Shown here one piece after another: positions 53,448 through 61,682 of a stretch of 64,000 bases of DNA. The translations under genes were made by a program, and so were the position numbers. Numbering within the stretch: position 1 is the stretch's first letter; each line of letters opens with the position of its first letter. The DNA is taken from the NCBI GenBank assembly GCA_029237825.1, contig JAQZBQ010000001.1, forward strand, positions 366,508-430,507, read 5' to 3'. Origin of the DNA: Bacteroidota bacterium. GTDB taxonomy: Bacteria; Bacteroidota; Bacteroidia; B-17B0; Aurantibacillaceae. The notes beneath the pieces are model-generated. The model was not told the origin of the DNA and did not search any database. It saw nothing but the letters and a program-made list of their open reading frames with translations.

Positions 53448-53478
53448 TTGTCGAAATCTACCATTCATGCTATCTTTA
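53448..53478 (+). promoter_or_regulatory. Promoter of the small secreted protein gene
   Basis: TTG (53448-53450), 20 bp, TATCTTTA (53471-53478): a good -33/-7 pair, one mismatch to TAnnTTTG, 32 bp before the ATG. Confidence 0.55.
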
Positions 53479-53510
53479 TACGTAAAATTGTATAAACTTT
53501 TGATTCAATT

Positions 53511-53939
53511 ATGAATTATTTCTGGATTTTCTGCGTTACAATTGCCTTTCATCTTTCAGTCACTCAACCTTTGAAGGCACAAAACGATACCATGCTACTT
53601 CATCAGGTATATCCCGGATTTTCAGACAGCGAAAAAGCAGAATGGACCTCCTTTGAAAATAACTGGAACTATTTTGATTATAGTGATATTCAAAAAAGCC
53701 TTAAAATACCACGGCTTAGCTGTAAACGCTGCGGAAGCCTGTATGCAGATTTATACATTGAAATAGATGCGCAGGGTAAAATCGCTTTGGTTCGGTTTCT
53801 GCAAGGAAAAAAATGCGGGGTATTGAATTCAGATGTGGAGTTCGTCAAATTGTTTGAGAATTCTTTATCAAAACAAATTTTCGGTACACTCAAAAACAAA
53901 AAGTTTATTGTACGGCTTGGCCATATTTTAAAGTGTTAA
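53511..53939 (+). CDS. Small secreted protein of unknown function
   Basis: The 142-residue product has a signal peptide (YFWIFCVTIAFHLSVTQPLKA) and a compact mature part. A C-x2-C pair (LSCKRCGSLY) and single cysteines at KKCGVL and the C-terminal Cys suggest disulfides. DLYIEIDAQGKIALVRFLQG resembles the strand-turn-strand of TonB C-terminal-like domains (V-D-x-x-G-x-V), so it may be a stand-alone TonB_C-type fold. I cannot assign a function. A -33/-7 promoter precedes it; the bestrophin-like gene has its own promoter 15-22 bp past its stop. Confidence 0.7.
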   Translation: MNYFWIFCVTIAFHLSVTQPLKAQNDTMLLHQVYPGFSDSEKAEWTSFENNWNYFDYSDIQKSLKIPRLSCKRCGSLYADLYIEIDAQGKIALVRFLQGKKCGVLNSDVEFVKLFENSLSKQIFGTLKNKKFIVRLGHILKC

Positions 53940-53953
53940 TTGCTGAAAGCTGT

Positions 53954-53961
53954 TAACTTTG
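53954..53961 (+). promoter_or_regulatory. -7 promoter box of the bestrophin-like gene
   Basis: TAACTTTG is an exact consensus match, 11 bp before the ATG at 53973. It lies inside the longer open frame that begins with TTG at 53940 and thus argues for the ATG. Confidence 0.5.
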
Positions 53962-53972
53962 CGCTTTCAATT

Positions 53973-54836
53973 ATGATTACTTACAATCCAAAAGACTGGT
54001 TTACCCTCATTATACAATTTCACAAAAGTGATACATTCCGACAATTATTTTTTTCGTTGGTATGTATGGGGATTTATTCAGCCATTGTCGTTTTTATAGA
54101 AACTAATTATTTTCCCGTTATTTCAAAAAATGCCACAGTAATGCATTCCATCTTAGGCTTTGTATTATCCATGCTATTGGTATTTCGCACTAATTCTGCA
54201 TATGACCGCTGGTGGGAAGGGAGAAAGATATGGGGAAGTGCCGTGAATAATTCCAGGAACCTGGCGCTTAAACTTTCCGTAATTATTACGGATACAAAAT
54301 CTCAACAGGAATTAAAACATCTGATAGTGAACCATGTGTTTTGCTTTAAAAATCATTTAAGGGGAAAAGTGGTTGTTGATGAATTCACAGCTACAGATTC
54401 ATTGAACACTGAAGCGTTTTTGTTAGCAAACCATAAACCAAACCGTGTTGCTAAAGCATTATACGCAAAGATACAACAGCTTTACAGCGCTAAACAGATA
54501 AATAATGATCACCTTATTATTATGAATGAGGAATTAAAATCGTTTACCGATAACTGTGGCGCCTGTGAGCGTATTAAAAATACACCTATTCCTTATTCGT
54601 ATAATATCTTTTTAAAGAAAATGATTTTTTTATACGTCATTTCGTTGCCCATATTTTTTTCGGCCGAGTTCGGTTATATAACCGTTGTAATTGCGGTGAT
54701 CGTACTATATGTATTTGCCAGCATCGAATTAATTGCAGAAGAAATTGAAGATCCATTTGGCGAGGACGATAATGACCTTCCGTTGAATGATATATGCAAC
54801 CGAATAAAATCAAACCTCGACGAAATTTTAAACTAA
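53973..54836 (+). CDS. Bestrophin-like family ion channel
   Basis: The protein has 287 residues from the ATG at 53973 ([20 protein letters not shown]). It shows the bacterial bestrophin pattern: two TM helices near the N-terminus (about 22-42 and 60-77), [27 protein letters not shown] in pieces ([19 protein letters not shown]), helices at about 216-255 and the C-terminal acidic [20 protein letters not shown]. Bacterial homologues form pentameric cation or anion channels. hemE starts 1 bp after its stop, so the two are co-transcribed; no functional reason is obvious. Confidence 0.92.
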   Translation: MITYNPKDWFTLIIQFHKSDTFRQLFFSLVCMGIYSAIVVFIETNYFPVISKNATVMHSILGFVLSMLLVFRTNSAYDRWWEGRKIWGSAVNNSRNLALKLSVIITDTKSQQELKHLIVNHVFCFKNHLRGKVVVDEFTATDSLNTEAFLLANHKPNRVAKALYAKIQQLYSAKQINNDHLIIMNEELKSFTDNCGACERIKNTPIPYSYNIFLKKMIFLYVISLPIFFSAEFGYITVVIAVIVLYVFASIELIAEEIEDPFGEDDNDLPLNDICNRIKSNLDEILN

Positions 54837-54837
54837 C

Positions 54838-55857
54838 ATGTACAAGAACGATTTAATATTAAGAGCAGCAAAAGGAGAAAAAGTTGAACGTGTCCCTATT
54901 TGGTTGATGCGTCAGGCAGGAAGAATTCTTCCCGAATATAAAGCTACCCGCGCCCGTGCAAAAAATTTTATTGAATTTGTGAAAAACCCGGAACTTGCCG
55001 CGGAAGTTACCATTCAACCAGTAGACATTCTTGGAGTTGATGCCGCCATCATCTTTTCAGACATTCTGGTTATACCGGAAGCGATGGGTTTGCCCTATCA
55101 GATGATTGAAGCGAAAGGACCCAATTTTGAGAAAACAATCAAAGAAAAAAAAGATATTGACTCGCTGAGAATAGCCGAAGCCGGTGACCTGGATTATGTA
55201 ATGCAGGCTATTAAACTCACTAAAAAAGACCTGAATGACCGCGTACCGTTAATTGGTTTTGGCGGAGCACCATGGACTCTCATGGCTTATATGGTTGAAG
55301 GTAGTGGCAGTAAAACTTTTAGTCAGGCAAAAAAATTCCTTTACCAGCAGCCTGAACTAGCTCATCAACTTCTTGAAAAAATAACACAGAGCACAATCAA
55401 CTATCTGAAAGGTCAGGTAGCTGCCGGCGCCGACATGATTCAGTTATTTGATAGTTGGGCAGGAGTTTTAGGCCGCGATCAGTACCTGGAGTTTTCATTG
55501 AAATACATTTCAAAAATCTGTGACGCCATTGAACCATTGGTGCCGGTTACCGTTTTTGCCAAAGACGCTCATTTTGCACTCGCAGATATGGCTAAATTAA
55601 ATTGCAACACCATTGGTCTCGACTGGACCATCGATCCACAGGACGCACGCATCATCATTGGTCATAATAAAACCTTACAGGGAAACGCAGATCCGTGCAT
55701 GTTATATGCCGATGAAAAACACATTGAAGCAACGGCCCGTAAAATGGTTTCAGCGTTCGGCAAACAACGGTACATCGCTAATCTGGGACATGGCTTGTAT
55801 CCGGATCTTGATAAAAATAAAGTGAAATTTTTTATTGATTGCGTGAAGGGTCTGTAG
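54838..55857 (+). CDS. hemE: Uroporphyrinogen decarboxylase
   Basis: The 339-residue cytoplasmic enzyme decarboxylates uroporphyrinogen III to coproporphyrinogen III, using the product of HemD. Seen: the N-terminal signature [19 protein letters not shown], the catalytic-Asp segment [32 protein letters not shown], the second signature region [11 protein letters not shown] and [11 protein letters not shown]. Length is standard. It starts 1 nt after the bestrophin-like stop codon. Confidence 0.97.
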   Translation: MYKNDLILRAAKGEKVERVPIWLMRQAGRILPEYKATRARAKNFIEFVKNPELAAEVTIQPVDILGVDAAIIFSDILVIPEAMGLPYQMIEAKGPNFEKTIKEKKDIDSLRIAEAGDLDYVMQAIKLTKKDLNDRVPLIGFGGAPWTLMAYMVEGSGSKTFSQAKKFLYQQPELAHQLLEKITQSTINYLKGQVAAGADMIQLFDSWAGVLGRDQYLEFSLKYISKICDAIEPLVPVTVFAKDAHFALADMAKLNCNTIGLDWTIDPQDARIIIGHNKTLQGNADPCMLYADEKHIEATARKMVSAFGKQRYIANLGHGLYPDLDKNKVKFFIDCVKGL

Positions 55858-55959
55858 GGTATTTAAAACGACTCCTTAATTACAAGTGGGTTTTCTAATT
55901 AACCGTTAACTGAGGTTTGCCTTGCATTTGAAAAACAATCCGCGTTCCTATAAAACTAA

Positions 55960-56424
55960 TTACATGGTTTCCAACTGGCGATCTGTCAATTTGCAGTTCA
56001 CCCATTCTTCATCTAAAGTGGCATCATATTTTTTGTAAAACTCAATCGCAGGGGTATTCCAATTGAGCACCTGCCACTCCATGCGTCTCACTTTAAGCTC
56101 CTTACTTACCTGAACTACCTGATCAAAAAGCAATTTGCCAATCCCTTTACCCCGTTTTGGTTCCGTGACAATGATGTCTTCAAGAAACAAACATTTTCCT
56201 TTCCAGGTGCTGTATTTAAAATAGTACAATGCCAGGCCCACGATCACCTCATTTTCAAGGGCCACGAAAAAATCGAATTGTTTATCGCTGCCAAAACCCC
56301 AGTTGGTCATTTCATCAACGGTTACTTCTACTTCATCAGGGGCTTTTTCATATACAGCAAGTTCTTTTACTAATTGTAAAGCGGCTGAAATGTCAGCCTT
56401 CGTTCCTTTCCTAATACAAATCAT
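55960..56424 (-). CDS. GNAT-family N-acetyltransferase
   Basis: The 154 residues have the GNAT core: N-terminal IRKGTKADISAALQLVKELA, the beta-4 strand LFLEDIIVTEPKRGKGIGKLL with the acetyl-CoA loop R-G-x-G-I-G, and MEWQVLNWNTPAIEFYKKY near the C-terminus. The pattern ALYYFKYSTWKGKCLFLEDI is like spermidine/spermine or thialysine acetyltransferases. Substrate not determined. It starts 2 bp after the small unknown gene, in an operon with a ferredoxin. Confidence 0.93.
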   Translation of the reverse strand: MICIRKGTKADISAALQLVKELAVYEKAPDEVEVTVDEMTNWGFGSDKQFDFFVALENEVIVGLALYYFKYSTWKGKCLFLEDIIVTEPKRGKGIGKLLFDQVVQVSKELKVRRMEWQVLNWNTPAIEFYKKYDATLDEEWVNCKLTDRQLETM

Positions 56425-56426
56425 AC

Positions 56427-56768
56427 TTATTTCGAATACATTTCTTTTAAAACTACCTTTTGCAGTATGCGCTTGATCATCAACTCTGCTAACACCTGCT
56501 GCACAGAAGACTCAGGGTCACTTTGCGAAGCCTTCTTAATTTGTACTTCCGTAATATCAATACGGTATAATAAATTTTTGAGAGAATTACCCATTTCAAG
56601 TTTTACAATGGCGTTCAAAAATGCATCGTTTAACTGTTCCAGACCATTAGACTCAATCAGTGGTAAAGCTTCCAAAACCCCGGCCAGTTCAAAATCACGG
56701 TAGACCTGTTGTTTAAATTTTTCAAATAATCCGGGCTTCTGCAAGCTGCTTAATATCGCGGGTAACAT
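56427..56768 (-). CDS. Conserved-looking small helical protein of unknown function
   Basis: The 113-residue protein is predicted helical throughout (LQKPGLFEKFKQQVYRDFEL, NDAFLNAIVKLEMGNSLKNL, VLAELMIKRILQKVVLKEMY), has no signal peptide or TM and one Pro-rich turn only. I do not recognise it. Its start codon overlaps the ferredoxin stop codon and its stop lies 2 bp before the acetyltransferase start, so it is firmly inside a three-gene operon. A role linked to the ferredoxin is a guess. Confidence 0.7.
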   Translation of the reverse strand: MLPAILSSLQKPGLFEKFKQQVYRDFELAGVLEALPLIESNGLEQLNDAFLNAIVKLEMGNSLKNLLYRIDITEVQIKKASQSDPESSVQQVLAELMIKRILQKVVLKEMYSK

Positions 56769-57091
56769 TAACGGTTGTTATATAACAATCGTTCAACAGG
56801 AATATGGTTTATGATATGGGATTCAATGATTTCTTTCACATCTTCCTTTTTTACACCAACATAAAAAATTCCTTCGGGATAAATCGCAATTGTGGGACCG
56901 AAATCACAGATTCCAAGGCAGCCGCTTTTATTGGCCCGGGTCTTTAACCCAATATTGAGATCTTTCAGCTGCTTTTTAAATTCAGCCACCAGTTCTAATC
57001 CATGCGCATCACCACAACTTAACTTCTCAGTACCGCTTCGCTGATTGTTGCACACTAAAACATGTACGTCGTATATTGGTTTTAATTTCAT
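56768..57091 (-). CDS. Thioredoxin-fold [2Fe-2S] ferredoxin
   Basis: The 107-residue protein matches the thioredoxin-like 2Fe-2S ferredoxins related to the 24-kDa subunit of complex I. Cluster ligands: Cys in VLVCNNQRSG, Cys in LSCGDAHG, and C-x3-C in NKSGCLGICDFGPTIAIYPE. GIFYVGVKKEDVKEIIESHI forms the C-terminal part. It should carry electrons in the cytoplasm for an unknown partner. It is the first gene of the operon; a TAACTTTG -7 box lies 17 bp before the ATG. Confidence 0.93.
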   Translation of the reverse strand: MKLKPIYDVHVLVCNNQRSGTEKLSCGDAHGLELVAEFKKQLKDLNIGLKTRANKSGCLGICDFGPTIAIYPEGIFYVGVKKEDVKEIIESHIINHIPVERLLYNNR

Positions 57092-57108
57092 AATCCGTTA
57101 TATTTAAA

Positions 57109-57116
57109 CAAAGTTA
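57109..57116 (-). promoter_or_regulatory. -7 promoter box of the ferredoxin operon
   Basis: The minus strand reads TAACTTTG, an exact match, in the 44-bp gap shared with the divergent epimerase gene. Confidence 0.5.
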
Positions 57117-57135
57117 CATTTAATTTGTAATCAAG

Positions 57136-58047
57136 ATGGCTGTAATTTTAATAAGCGGTGGTTCTGGTTTAGTGGGAAAAGCATTAACTGCACGACTTCT
57201 TGATGAAAAACATGAGGTTAGGATCCTTTCTCGAAATCCATCTAAAGGTTATCCTGTTCCATCTTATTATTGGAATATCGAAAAAAAAGAAATCGATGGT
57301 GAGGCCTTTCATAATGTGGATCACATTGTTCATCTTGCAGGTGCTGGAATCGCCGATTCTTGCTGGACTGAAGCGCGAAAAAAAGAAATCTTTGAATCAC
57401 GGATAAAAAGTATACAACTCATCGAATCGCGGATAATAAAAAAAGGCATCCGGTTAAAATCATTCGTGGGTGCTAGCGCGGTTGGATTTTACGGGATGCG
57501 TACTTCAGAAAAAATTTACAAGGAAACTGACGGCAGCGGTAATGACCTTTTAAGCGATGTTTGCGTGCAGTGGGAAAAATCATATGAGCCTTTTATTAAT
57601 TATTCCGATAAACACTGCGTGATTCGAACTTCTGTGGTTTTAAGCCGTGAAGGTGGGGCGCTTCAAAAACTGATTCCATTATTTAAAGCAGGTTTTGGTT
57701 CAGCAATTGGGAACGGAAGACAATACATGCCATGGATACATCCTGATGATCTGGTGTCCATTTATATGAAAGCGCTTTTCGATCCGGAGTATCACGGAGT
57801 TTATAATGCGGCTTCCAGCCACACGGTTACCAACGAGACGTTTTCACAAACGCTTGCGAAGGAGCTTGGTAAACCATACTTTATGCCGGCCGTGCCGGGA
57901 TTTATTTTAAAAATTATATTCGGAGAAATGGCCGGGTTACTGTTAAATGGTTCGCGGGTAAGTAATCAAAAACTTCTGGACGCAGGTTTTAAATTTAAAT
58001 ACGATTCTCTGGAAAGTGCTTTCCATAACCTTATAAAGGGAGCTTAA
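57136..58047 (+). CDS. TIGR01777-type NAD-dependent epimerase/dehydratase-like protein
   Basis: The 303-residue SDR protein has the NAD(P)-binding glycine motif ISGGSGLVGKALTARLL (6-22), HIVHLAGAGIADSCWTEARK, the family-specific SAVGFYG (Tyr as catalytic residue), RTSVVLSREGGALQKLIPLF and PWIHPDDLVSIYMKAL, YNAASSHTVTNETF. These match the YfcH/SulA-like epimerase family. Its substrate is unknown in bacteria generally. It is divergent from the ferredoxin operon with only 44 bp between. Confidence 0.93.
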   Translation: MAVILISGGSGLVGKALTARLLDEKHEVRILSRNPSKGYPVPSYYWNIEKKEIDGEAFHNVDHIVHLAGAGIADSCWTEARKKEIFESRIKSIQLIESRIIKKGIRLKSFVGASAVGFYGMRTSEKIYKETDGSGNDLLSDVCVQWEKSYEPFINYSDKHCVIRTSVVLSREGGALQKLIPLFKAGFGSAIGNGRQYMPWIHPDDLVSIYMKALFDPEYHGVYNAASSHTVTNETFSQTLAKELGKPYFMPAVPGFILKIIFGEMAGLLLNGSRVSNQKLLDAGFKFKYDSLESAFHNLIKGA

Positions 58048-58128
58048 TCCAAGTATTTTTATTCCATCAGGACACAATAATTCTGCAAAATTAGTGTTAT
58101 CTTAGCCATTAGAATTTAGAAAATTACT

Positions 58129-59976
58129 ATGTGCGGAATTGTAGGATATATTGGGAACCGTGATGCGTTTCCTGTTTTGATTAAGGGATTACAACGTTTA
58201 GAATACCGGGGATATGACAGTGCAGGAGTGGCAATGATTTCTCCGGAAGGAAACATGAACGTTTACAAGAAAAAAGGGAAAGTTTCAGATCTGCTTGAGT
58301 TTAGTAAAGACAAAGATAAGTCAGGAAATATAGGGATTGGGCACACGCGCTGGGCTACTCATGGAGAACCAAATGATATCAATTCCCATCCACATTATTC
58401 TCAAACCCGTGATTTGGTGATCATCCATAACGGGATCATTGAAAATTATGCGTCGATAAAAGAAGGTTTGCAGAAACGTGGTCATAATTTTATGTCGCAA
58501 ACCGATACTGAAGTGCTTATTCATCTCATTGAGGACATTCGTCAGCATGAACCCAGCATGAAACTAAGTTACGCGGTGATGGCTGCACTAAAACAGGTTA
58601 ATGGTGCTTACGCCATTGTTATTCTGGATAAGAATGACCCGGATACGCTCATTGCAGCAAAAAAAGGAAGTCCCATGGTAATTGGCATCGGAGAAAATGA
58701 ATACTTTATCGCTTCTGATGCTTCGCCTATTGTTGAGTATACTAAGAATGTAGTATATATTGAAGACGAACACGTTGCCATTATTCGCCGCAATGATGAG
58801 TTAAGAATCAGAACCATCCGGGATAAAGAAATTACACCTTATGTACAGGAGCTTGAAATGGAACTTGAAGCTATTGAAAAAGGCGGATATGACCATTTCA
58901 TGATGAAAGAGATTTATGAACAGCCGCGTTCAATATTTGATAGTATGCGTGGTCGCTTAAATTCGGAAACCGGCCATTTAAAAATGGGCGGAATTGAAGA
59001 ACACGAAGGCAAATTCATTAATGCAAAACGCATCATCATTATTGCTTGTGGAACATCATGGCATGCGGGTATGGTCGCGGAATATTTATTCGAAGAGTAT
59101 GCCCGGATCCCCGTGGAAGTAGAATATGCATCGGAATTCAGGTACCGTAATCCGATTATTTATCCTGATGATGTAGTAATTGCCATTTCGCAAAGTGGTG
59201 AAACCGCTGATACACTCGCAGCAATTGAATTAGCAAAATCAAAAGGCGCCACCATATTTGGTGTGTGTAACGTGGTTGGCTCATCTATTGCGCGCGCCAC
59301 ACATGCCGGTTCTTACACACACGCTGGTCCTGAAATTGGAGTGGCTTCTACAAAAGCGTTTACCGCGCAGGTTACAGTTTTAACGTTAATGGCACTTCAT
59401 GTGGCGAAAGCGAAAGGTGCAATTGCCGAAAGCCGCTACCGCCAATTGTTATCGGAAATGGAAACTATTCCTGCAAAGGTGGAAGAAGTTTTAAAGTTAA
59501 ATGAACTCATTAAGAAAATTGCTTTTGAATACAAAGATGCTTCAAATGCGCTCTACCTGGGTCGCGGATATACATTTCCGGTTGCACTGGAAGGTGCATT
59601 GAAATTAAAGGAGATTTCATACATTCATGCCGAAGGGTATCCGGCGGCTGAAATGAAACATGGTCCGATTGCCTTAATCGATGATGCCATGCCAGTATTT
59701 GTAATAGCAACCAAGGGGCCCAACTATGAAAAAGTAGTGAGCAATATTCAGGAAGTAAAGGCGCGTAAAGGTAGAATTATCGCAATAGTTACTGCTGGTG
59801 ATAGAGATGTGAAGGAAATGGCAGAACATGTGATTGAAATTCCAGAAACAGATGAATCATTGGTTCCGCTGATATCAGTTATCCCGTGGCAGTTATTATC
59901 ATACCATATTGCTGTAATGCGCGGTTGTAACGTTGATCAACCAAGGAATCTTGCTAAAAGTGTTACTGTGGAATAA
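58129..59976 (+). CDS. glmS: Glutamine-fructose-6-phosphate aminotransferase (isomerizing)
   Basis: The 615-residue enzyme makes glucosamine-6-phosphate for cell-wall and lipopolysaccharide synthesis. The N-terminal glutaminase domain begins MCGIVGYIGNR with nucleophile Cys2 and has GHTRWATHGEPN and NGIIENY. Two SIS domains follow (about 290-425: IIACGTSWHAGMVAEYLFEE, AISQSGETADTLAA; about 460-605: ALYLGRGYTFPVALEGALKL, EGYPAAEMKHGPIALID) and the C-terminal NVDQPRNLAKSVTVE. The 80-bp leader region has no glmS ribozyme. A terminator follows. Confidence 0.97.
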   Translation: MCGIVGYIGNRDAFPVLIKGLQRLEYRGYDSAGVAMISPEGNMNVYKKKGKVSDLLEFSKDKDKSGNIGIGHTRWATHGEPNDINSHPHYSQTRDLVIIHNGIIENYASIKEGLQKRGHNFMSQTDTEVLIHLIEDIRQHEPSMKLSYAVMAALKQVNGAYAIVILDKNDPDTLIAAKKGSPMVIGIGENEYFIASDASPIVEYTKNVVYIEDEHVAIIRRNDELRIRTIRDKEITPYVQELEMELEAIEKGGYDHFMMKEIYEQPRSIFDSMRGRLNSETGHLKMGGIEEHEGKFINAKRIIIIACGTSWHAGMVAEYLFEEYARIPVEVEYASEFRYRNPIIYPDDVVIAISQSGETADTLAAIELAKSKGATIFGVCNVVGSSIARATHAGSYTHAGPEIGVASTKAFTAQVTVLTLMALHVAKAKGAIAESRYRQLLSEMETIPAKVEEVLKLNELIKKIAFEYKDASNALYLGRGYTFPVALEGALKLKEISYIHAEGYPAAEMKHGPIALIDDAMPVFVIATKGPNYEKVVSNIQEVKARKGRIIAIVTAGDRDVKEMAEHVIEIPETDESLVPLISVIPWQLLSYHIAVMRGCNVDQPRNLAKSVTVE

Positions 59977-59991
59977 TATTTAGGTGATTAG

Positions 59992-60021
59992 AAAGGAGTT
60001 GTAAATCAAGTCAGCTCCTTT
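59992..60021 (+). terminator. Rho-independent terminator of glmS
   Basis: AAAGGAGTTG pairs with CAGCTCCTTT (one G-U) around a 10-nt loop; a T-rich tail follows. It may also serve the convergent gene. Confidence 0.7.
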
Positions 60022-60022
60022 A

Positions 60023-60607
60023 CTATTTTCTTTTCTTCGAAGAATAAGCCTCATAAACGGCATCCAATTCTTCAAACCATTCGGGACCGTATTTTCGTAT
60101 CAAGGGCTCTTTCAAAAATTTAAAAACCGGAACATTTAACTGGCTGCCGCATTCACAAGCCGGTTTACAAATATGCCATGAATGGTAATTCACAGCGTCA
60201 TATTCTTTATACTCCTGAATCCTGATAGGATACAGGTGACATGAAACTGGTTTCTTCCAGTCAATTTTCCCTTCAAGATATGCCTGTTCAATTGCACATT
60301 TAGCAATGTTCTTTTCGTCAAAGAATACAAATGCGCATTCCTCGCCTTCACTTACTAAAGTAGTAGTATAATCGCCGTCAGTATCCAAAACGTAGCTTCC
60401 GTTCTTTTCAACGGCTTCAATCCCTTTTTGGTTCATGTAAGGTTTAACCTCGGGATAAATTTTATCAAGTATCTTGAGTTCGCTTTTATCAAGCGGTGCA
60501 CCGCTGTCACCCGACACACAACATTCACCCTTGCAGGCACTTAAATCACACACGAATTTCCTATCAAAAATATCTTCCGAGATCAGGGTGTGGTTAATCG
60601 CTATCAT
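60023..60607 (-). CDS. DUF3109 family cysteine-rich protein
   Basis: From the ATG at 60605-60607 the protein has 194 residues (MIAINHTLISEDIFDRKFVC). Conserved cysteines: FVCDLSACKGECCVSGDSGAP, GEECAFVF, KCAIEQAYLEGKIDWKKP, SCHLYPIR and the HICKPACECG cluster. These match DUF3109, whose spacing resembles YkgJ-type proteins thought to bind a metal or Fe-S centre. Function unknown. A longer frame starts at 60625, but an exact -7 box ends 4 bp before the chosen ATG, so the shorter, leaderless version is preferred. Confidence 0.9.
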   Translation of the reverse strand: MIAINHTLISEDIFDRKFVCDLSACKGECCVSGDSGAPLDKSELKILDKIYPEVKPYMNQKGIEAVEKNGSYVLDTDGDYTTTLVSEGEECAFVFFDEKNIAKCAIEQAYLEGKIDWKKPVSCHLYPIRIQEYKEYDAVNYHSWHICKPACECGSQLNVPVFKFLKEPLIRKYGPEWFEELDAVYEAYSSKKRK

Positions 60608-60611
60608 GTTG

Positions 60612-60619
60612 CAAAAATA
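60612..60619 (-). promoter_or_regulatory. -7 promoter box of the DUF3109 gene, adjoining the start codon
   Basis: The minus strand reads TATTTTTG, an exact match, ending 4 bp before the ATG. Confidence 0.5.
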
Positions 60620-60670
60620 CAACAAAAACGAGCATCACCAGAAGCACTTAACGAATAACGAGGATTTACA

Positions 60671-60700
60671 TTGCCAAAAACTATTAAAAAATTATCTTTG
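60671..60700 (+). promoter_or_regulatory. Complete -33/-7 promoter giving a leaderless transcript
   Basis: TTG (60671-60673), 19 bp, TATCTTTG (60693-60700): the full Bacteroidota sigma-A promoter. The ATG is at 60704, 3 bp past the box, so transcription must start at or within the first codon. Confidence 0.7.
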
Positions 60701-60703
60701 GAT

Positions 60704-61627
60704 ATGAAAAATGTATTAGTAATATATTATTCTCAAACCGGACAGGCAAAACTGGCGCTGGATGCTGTCCTTAGACCATTTGAAGAAAATCAAAATTACC
60801 ACGTACATCGTGTGTTAATACAACCTAAAATCGCTTTTCCATTCCCGTGGAGTTATACCCAATTTTTTGACGTATTTCCGGAAACGGTTCAGGGTATTCC
60901 CTGCGAACTTCATCCTTTGGAAATTGACCTATCAATGCAATATGATCTCATTTTCATAGCTTACCAGCCCTGGTTTCTAAGTGTATGTGTTCCAATCAGC
61001 AGTTTTTTACAACTACCGCAAACAAAAAAATTACTGGAAGGAAAACCTGTAGTGACTGTGATCAACTGCCGTAACATGTGGCTGGGTGCACAGGAAAAAA
61101 TGAAAAAACATTTAAATGCCTTGAACGCGAAGTTAGTGGGCAATATCACTTTTGTGGATCATTCCTCAAATCTTATAAGTCTTATTACTGTATTAGCTTT
61201 TGTTTTGAACGGAAAAAAAGAGAAGTTTATGGGAATCTTCCCAAAATACGGTGTGACACAAAAGGATGTTGATCGTGCGCCTGAATATGGAAAGATCATA
61301 ATGAGGCACTTTGAAAAAGGTGATCTGGAAAACATTCAACCCACACTGAATGCCTCGGGTGGCCTGAATATCAGAGGAAATCTGTTATTAATGGAAGGAA
61401 GGGGAAGAGTTTTGTTTCCTCTTTATGCAAATTACATTTCAAAAAAAGGAACTCAGGGCAGTGCTCAGCGAAAAACACGGGTCCGCATTTTTGGTATTGT
61501 TCTTCCCACAGCCATCCTGATTCTATCTCCCATAATAACCATCATTTCCAGGCTGGCGCCCATATTGGCCAGAAAAAAATTTAAAAATGAAATAGCCTAT
61601 TATTCTCAAAATTCGTTAAGAGGATAG
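60704..61627 (+). CDS. Flavodoxin-fold protein resembling the DarA-annotated family
   Basis: The 307-residue protein begins MKNVLVIYYSQTGQAKLALD, the FMN phosphate-binding loop pattern (Y-S-Q-T-G-Q) of flavodoxin-like proteins. IQPKIAFPFPWSYTQFFDVF, LIFIAYQPWFLSVCVPISSF and VVTVINCRNMWLGAQEKMKK follow the fold. A C-terminal hydrophobic segment (about 270-290, FGIVLPTAILILSPIITII) could anchor it to the membrane. From memory, such proteins are often annotated as dialkylresorcinol condensing enzyme in Bacteroidota, a label I consider unreliable. Flexirubin or dialkylresorcinol genes are not in the window. The start is fixed by the promoter, which covers the longer frame beginning at 60671. Confidence 0.7.
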   Translation: MKNVLVIYYSQTGQAKLALDAVLRPFEENQNYHVHRVLIQPKIAFPFPWSYTQFFDVFPETVQGIPCELHPLEIDLSMQYDLIFIAYQPWFLSVCVPISSFLQLPQTKKLLEGKPVVTVINCRNMWLGAQEKMKKHLNALNAKLVGNITFVDHSSNLISLITVLAFVLNGKKEKFMGIFPKYGVTQKDVDRAPEYGKIIMRHFEKGDLENIQPTLNASGGLNIRGNLLLMEGRGRVLFPLYANYISKKGTQGSAQRKTRVRIFGIVLPTAILILSPIITIISRLAPILARKKFKNEIAYYSQNSLRG

Positions 61628-61682
61628 TTGGCATCCAAATGAGGAATGCTTTTTGATTAAGTATCATACAAAATTATAAATC

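Noticed and set aside
58048..58128. glmS ribozyme
   Set aside because: The 81-bp gap is too short and lacks the expected pairing; this ribozyme is known mainly from Firmicutes.
60671..60703. Longer N-terminus (TTG at 60671) for the flavodoxin-like protein
   Set aside because: The extension is fully occupied by a -33/-7 promoter, and the flavodoxin strand starts at the ATG at 60704.
61629..61644. Second sigma-54-like site (TGGCAT-N5-TGAGG) upstream of the small lipoprotein
   Set aside because: The -24 half matches, and resembles the site at 15358, but the -12 half lacks the TTGC pattern.
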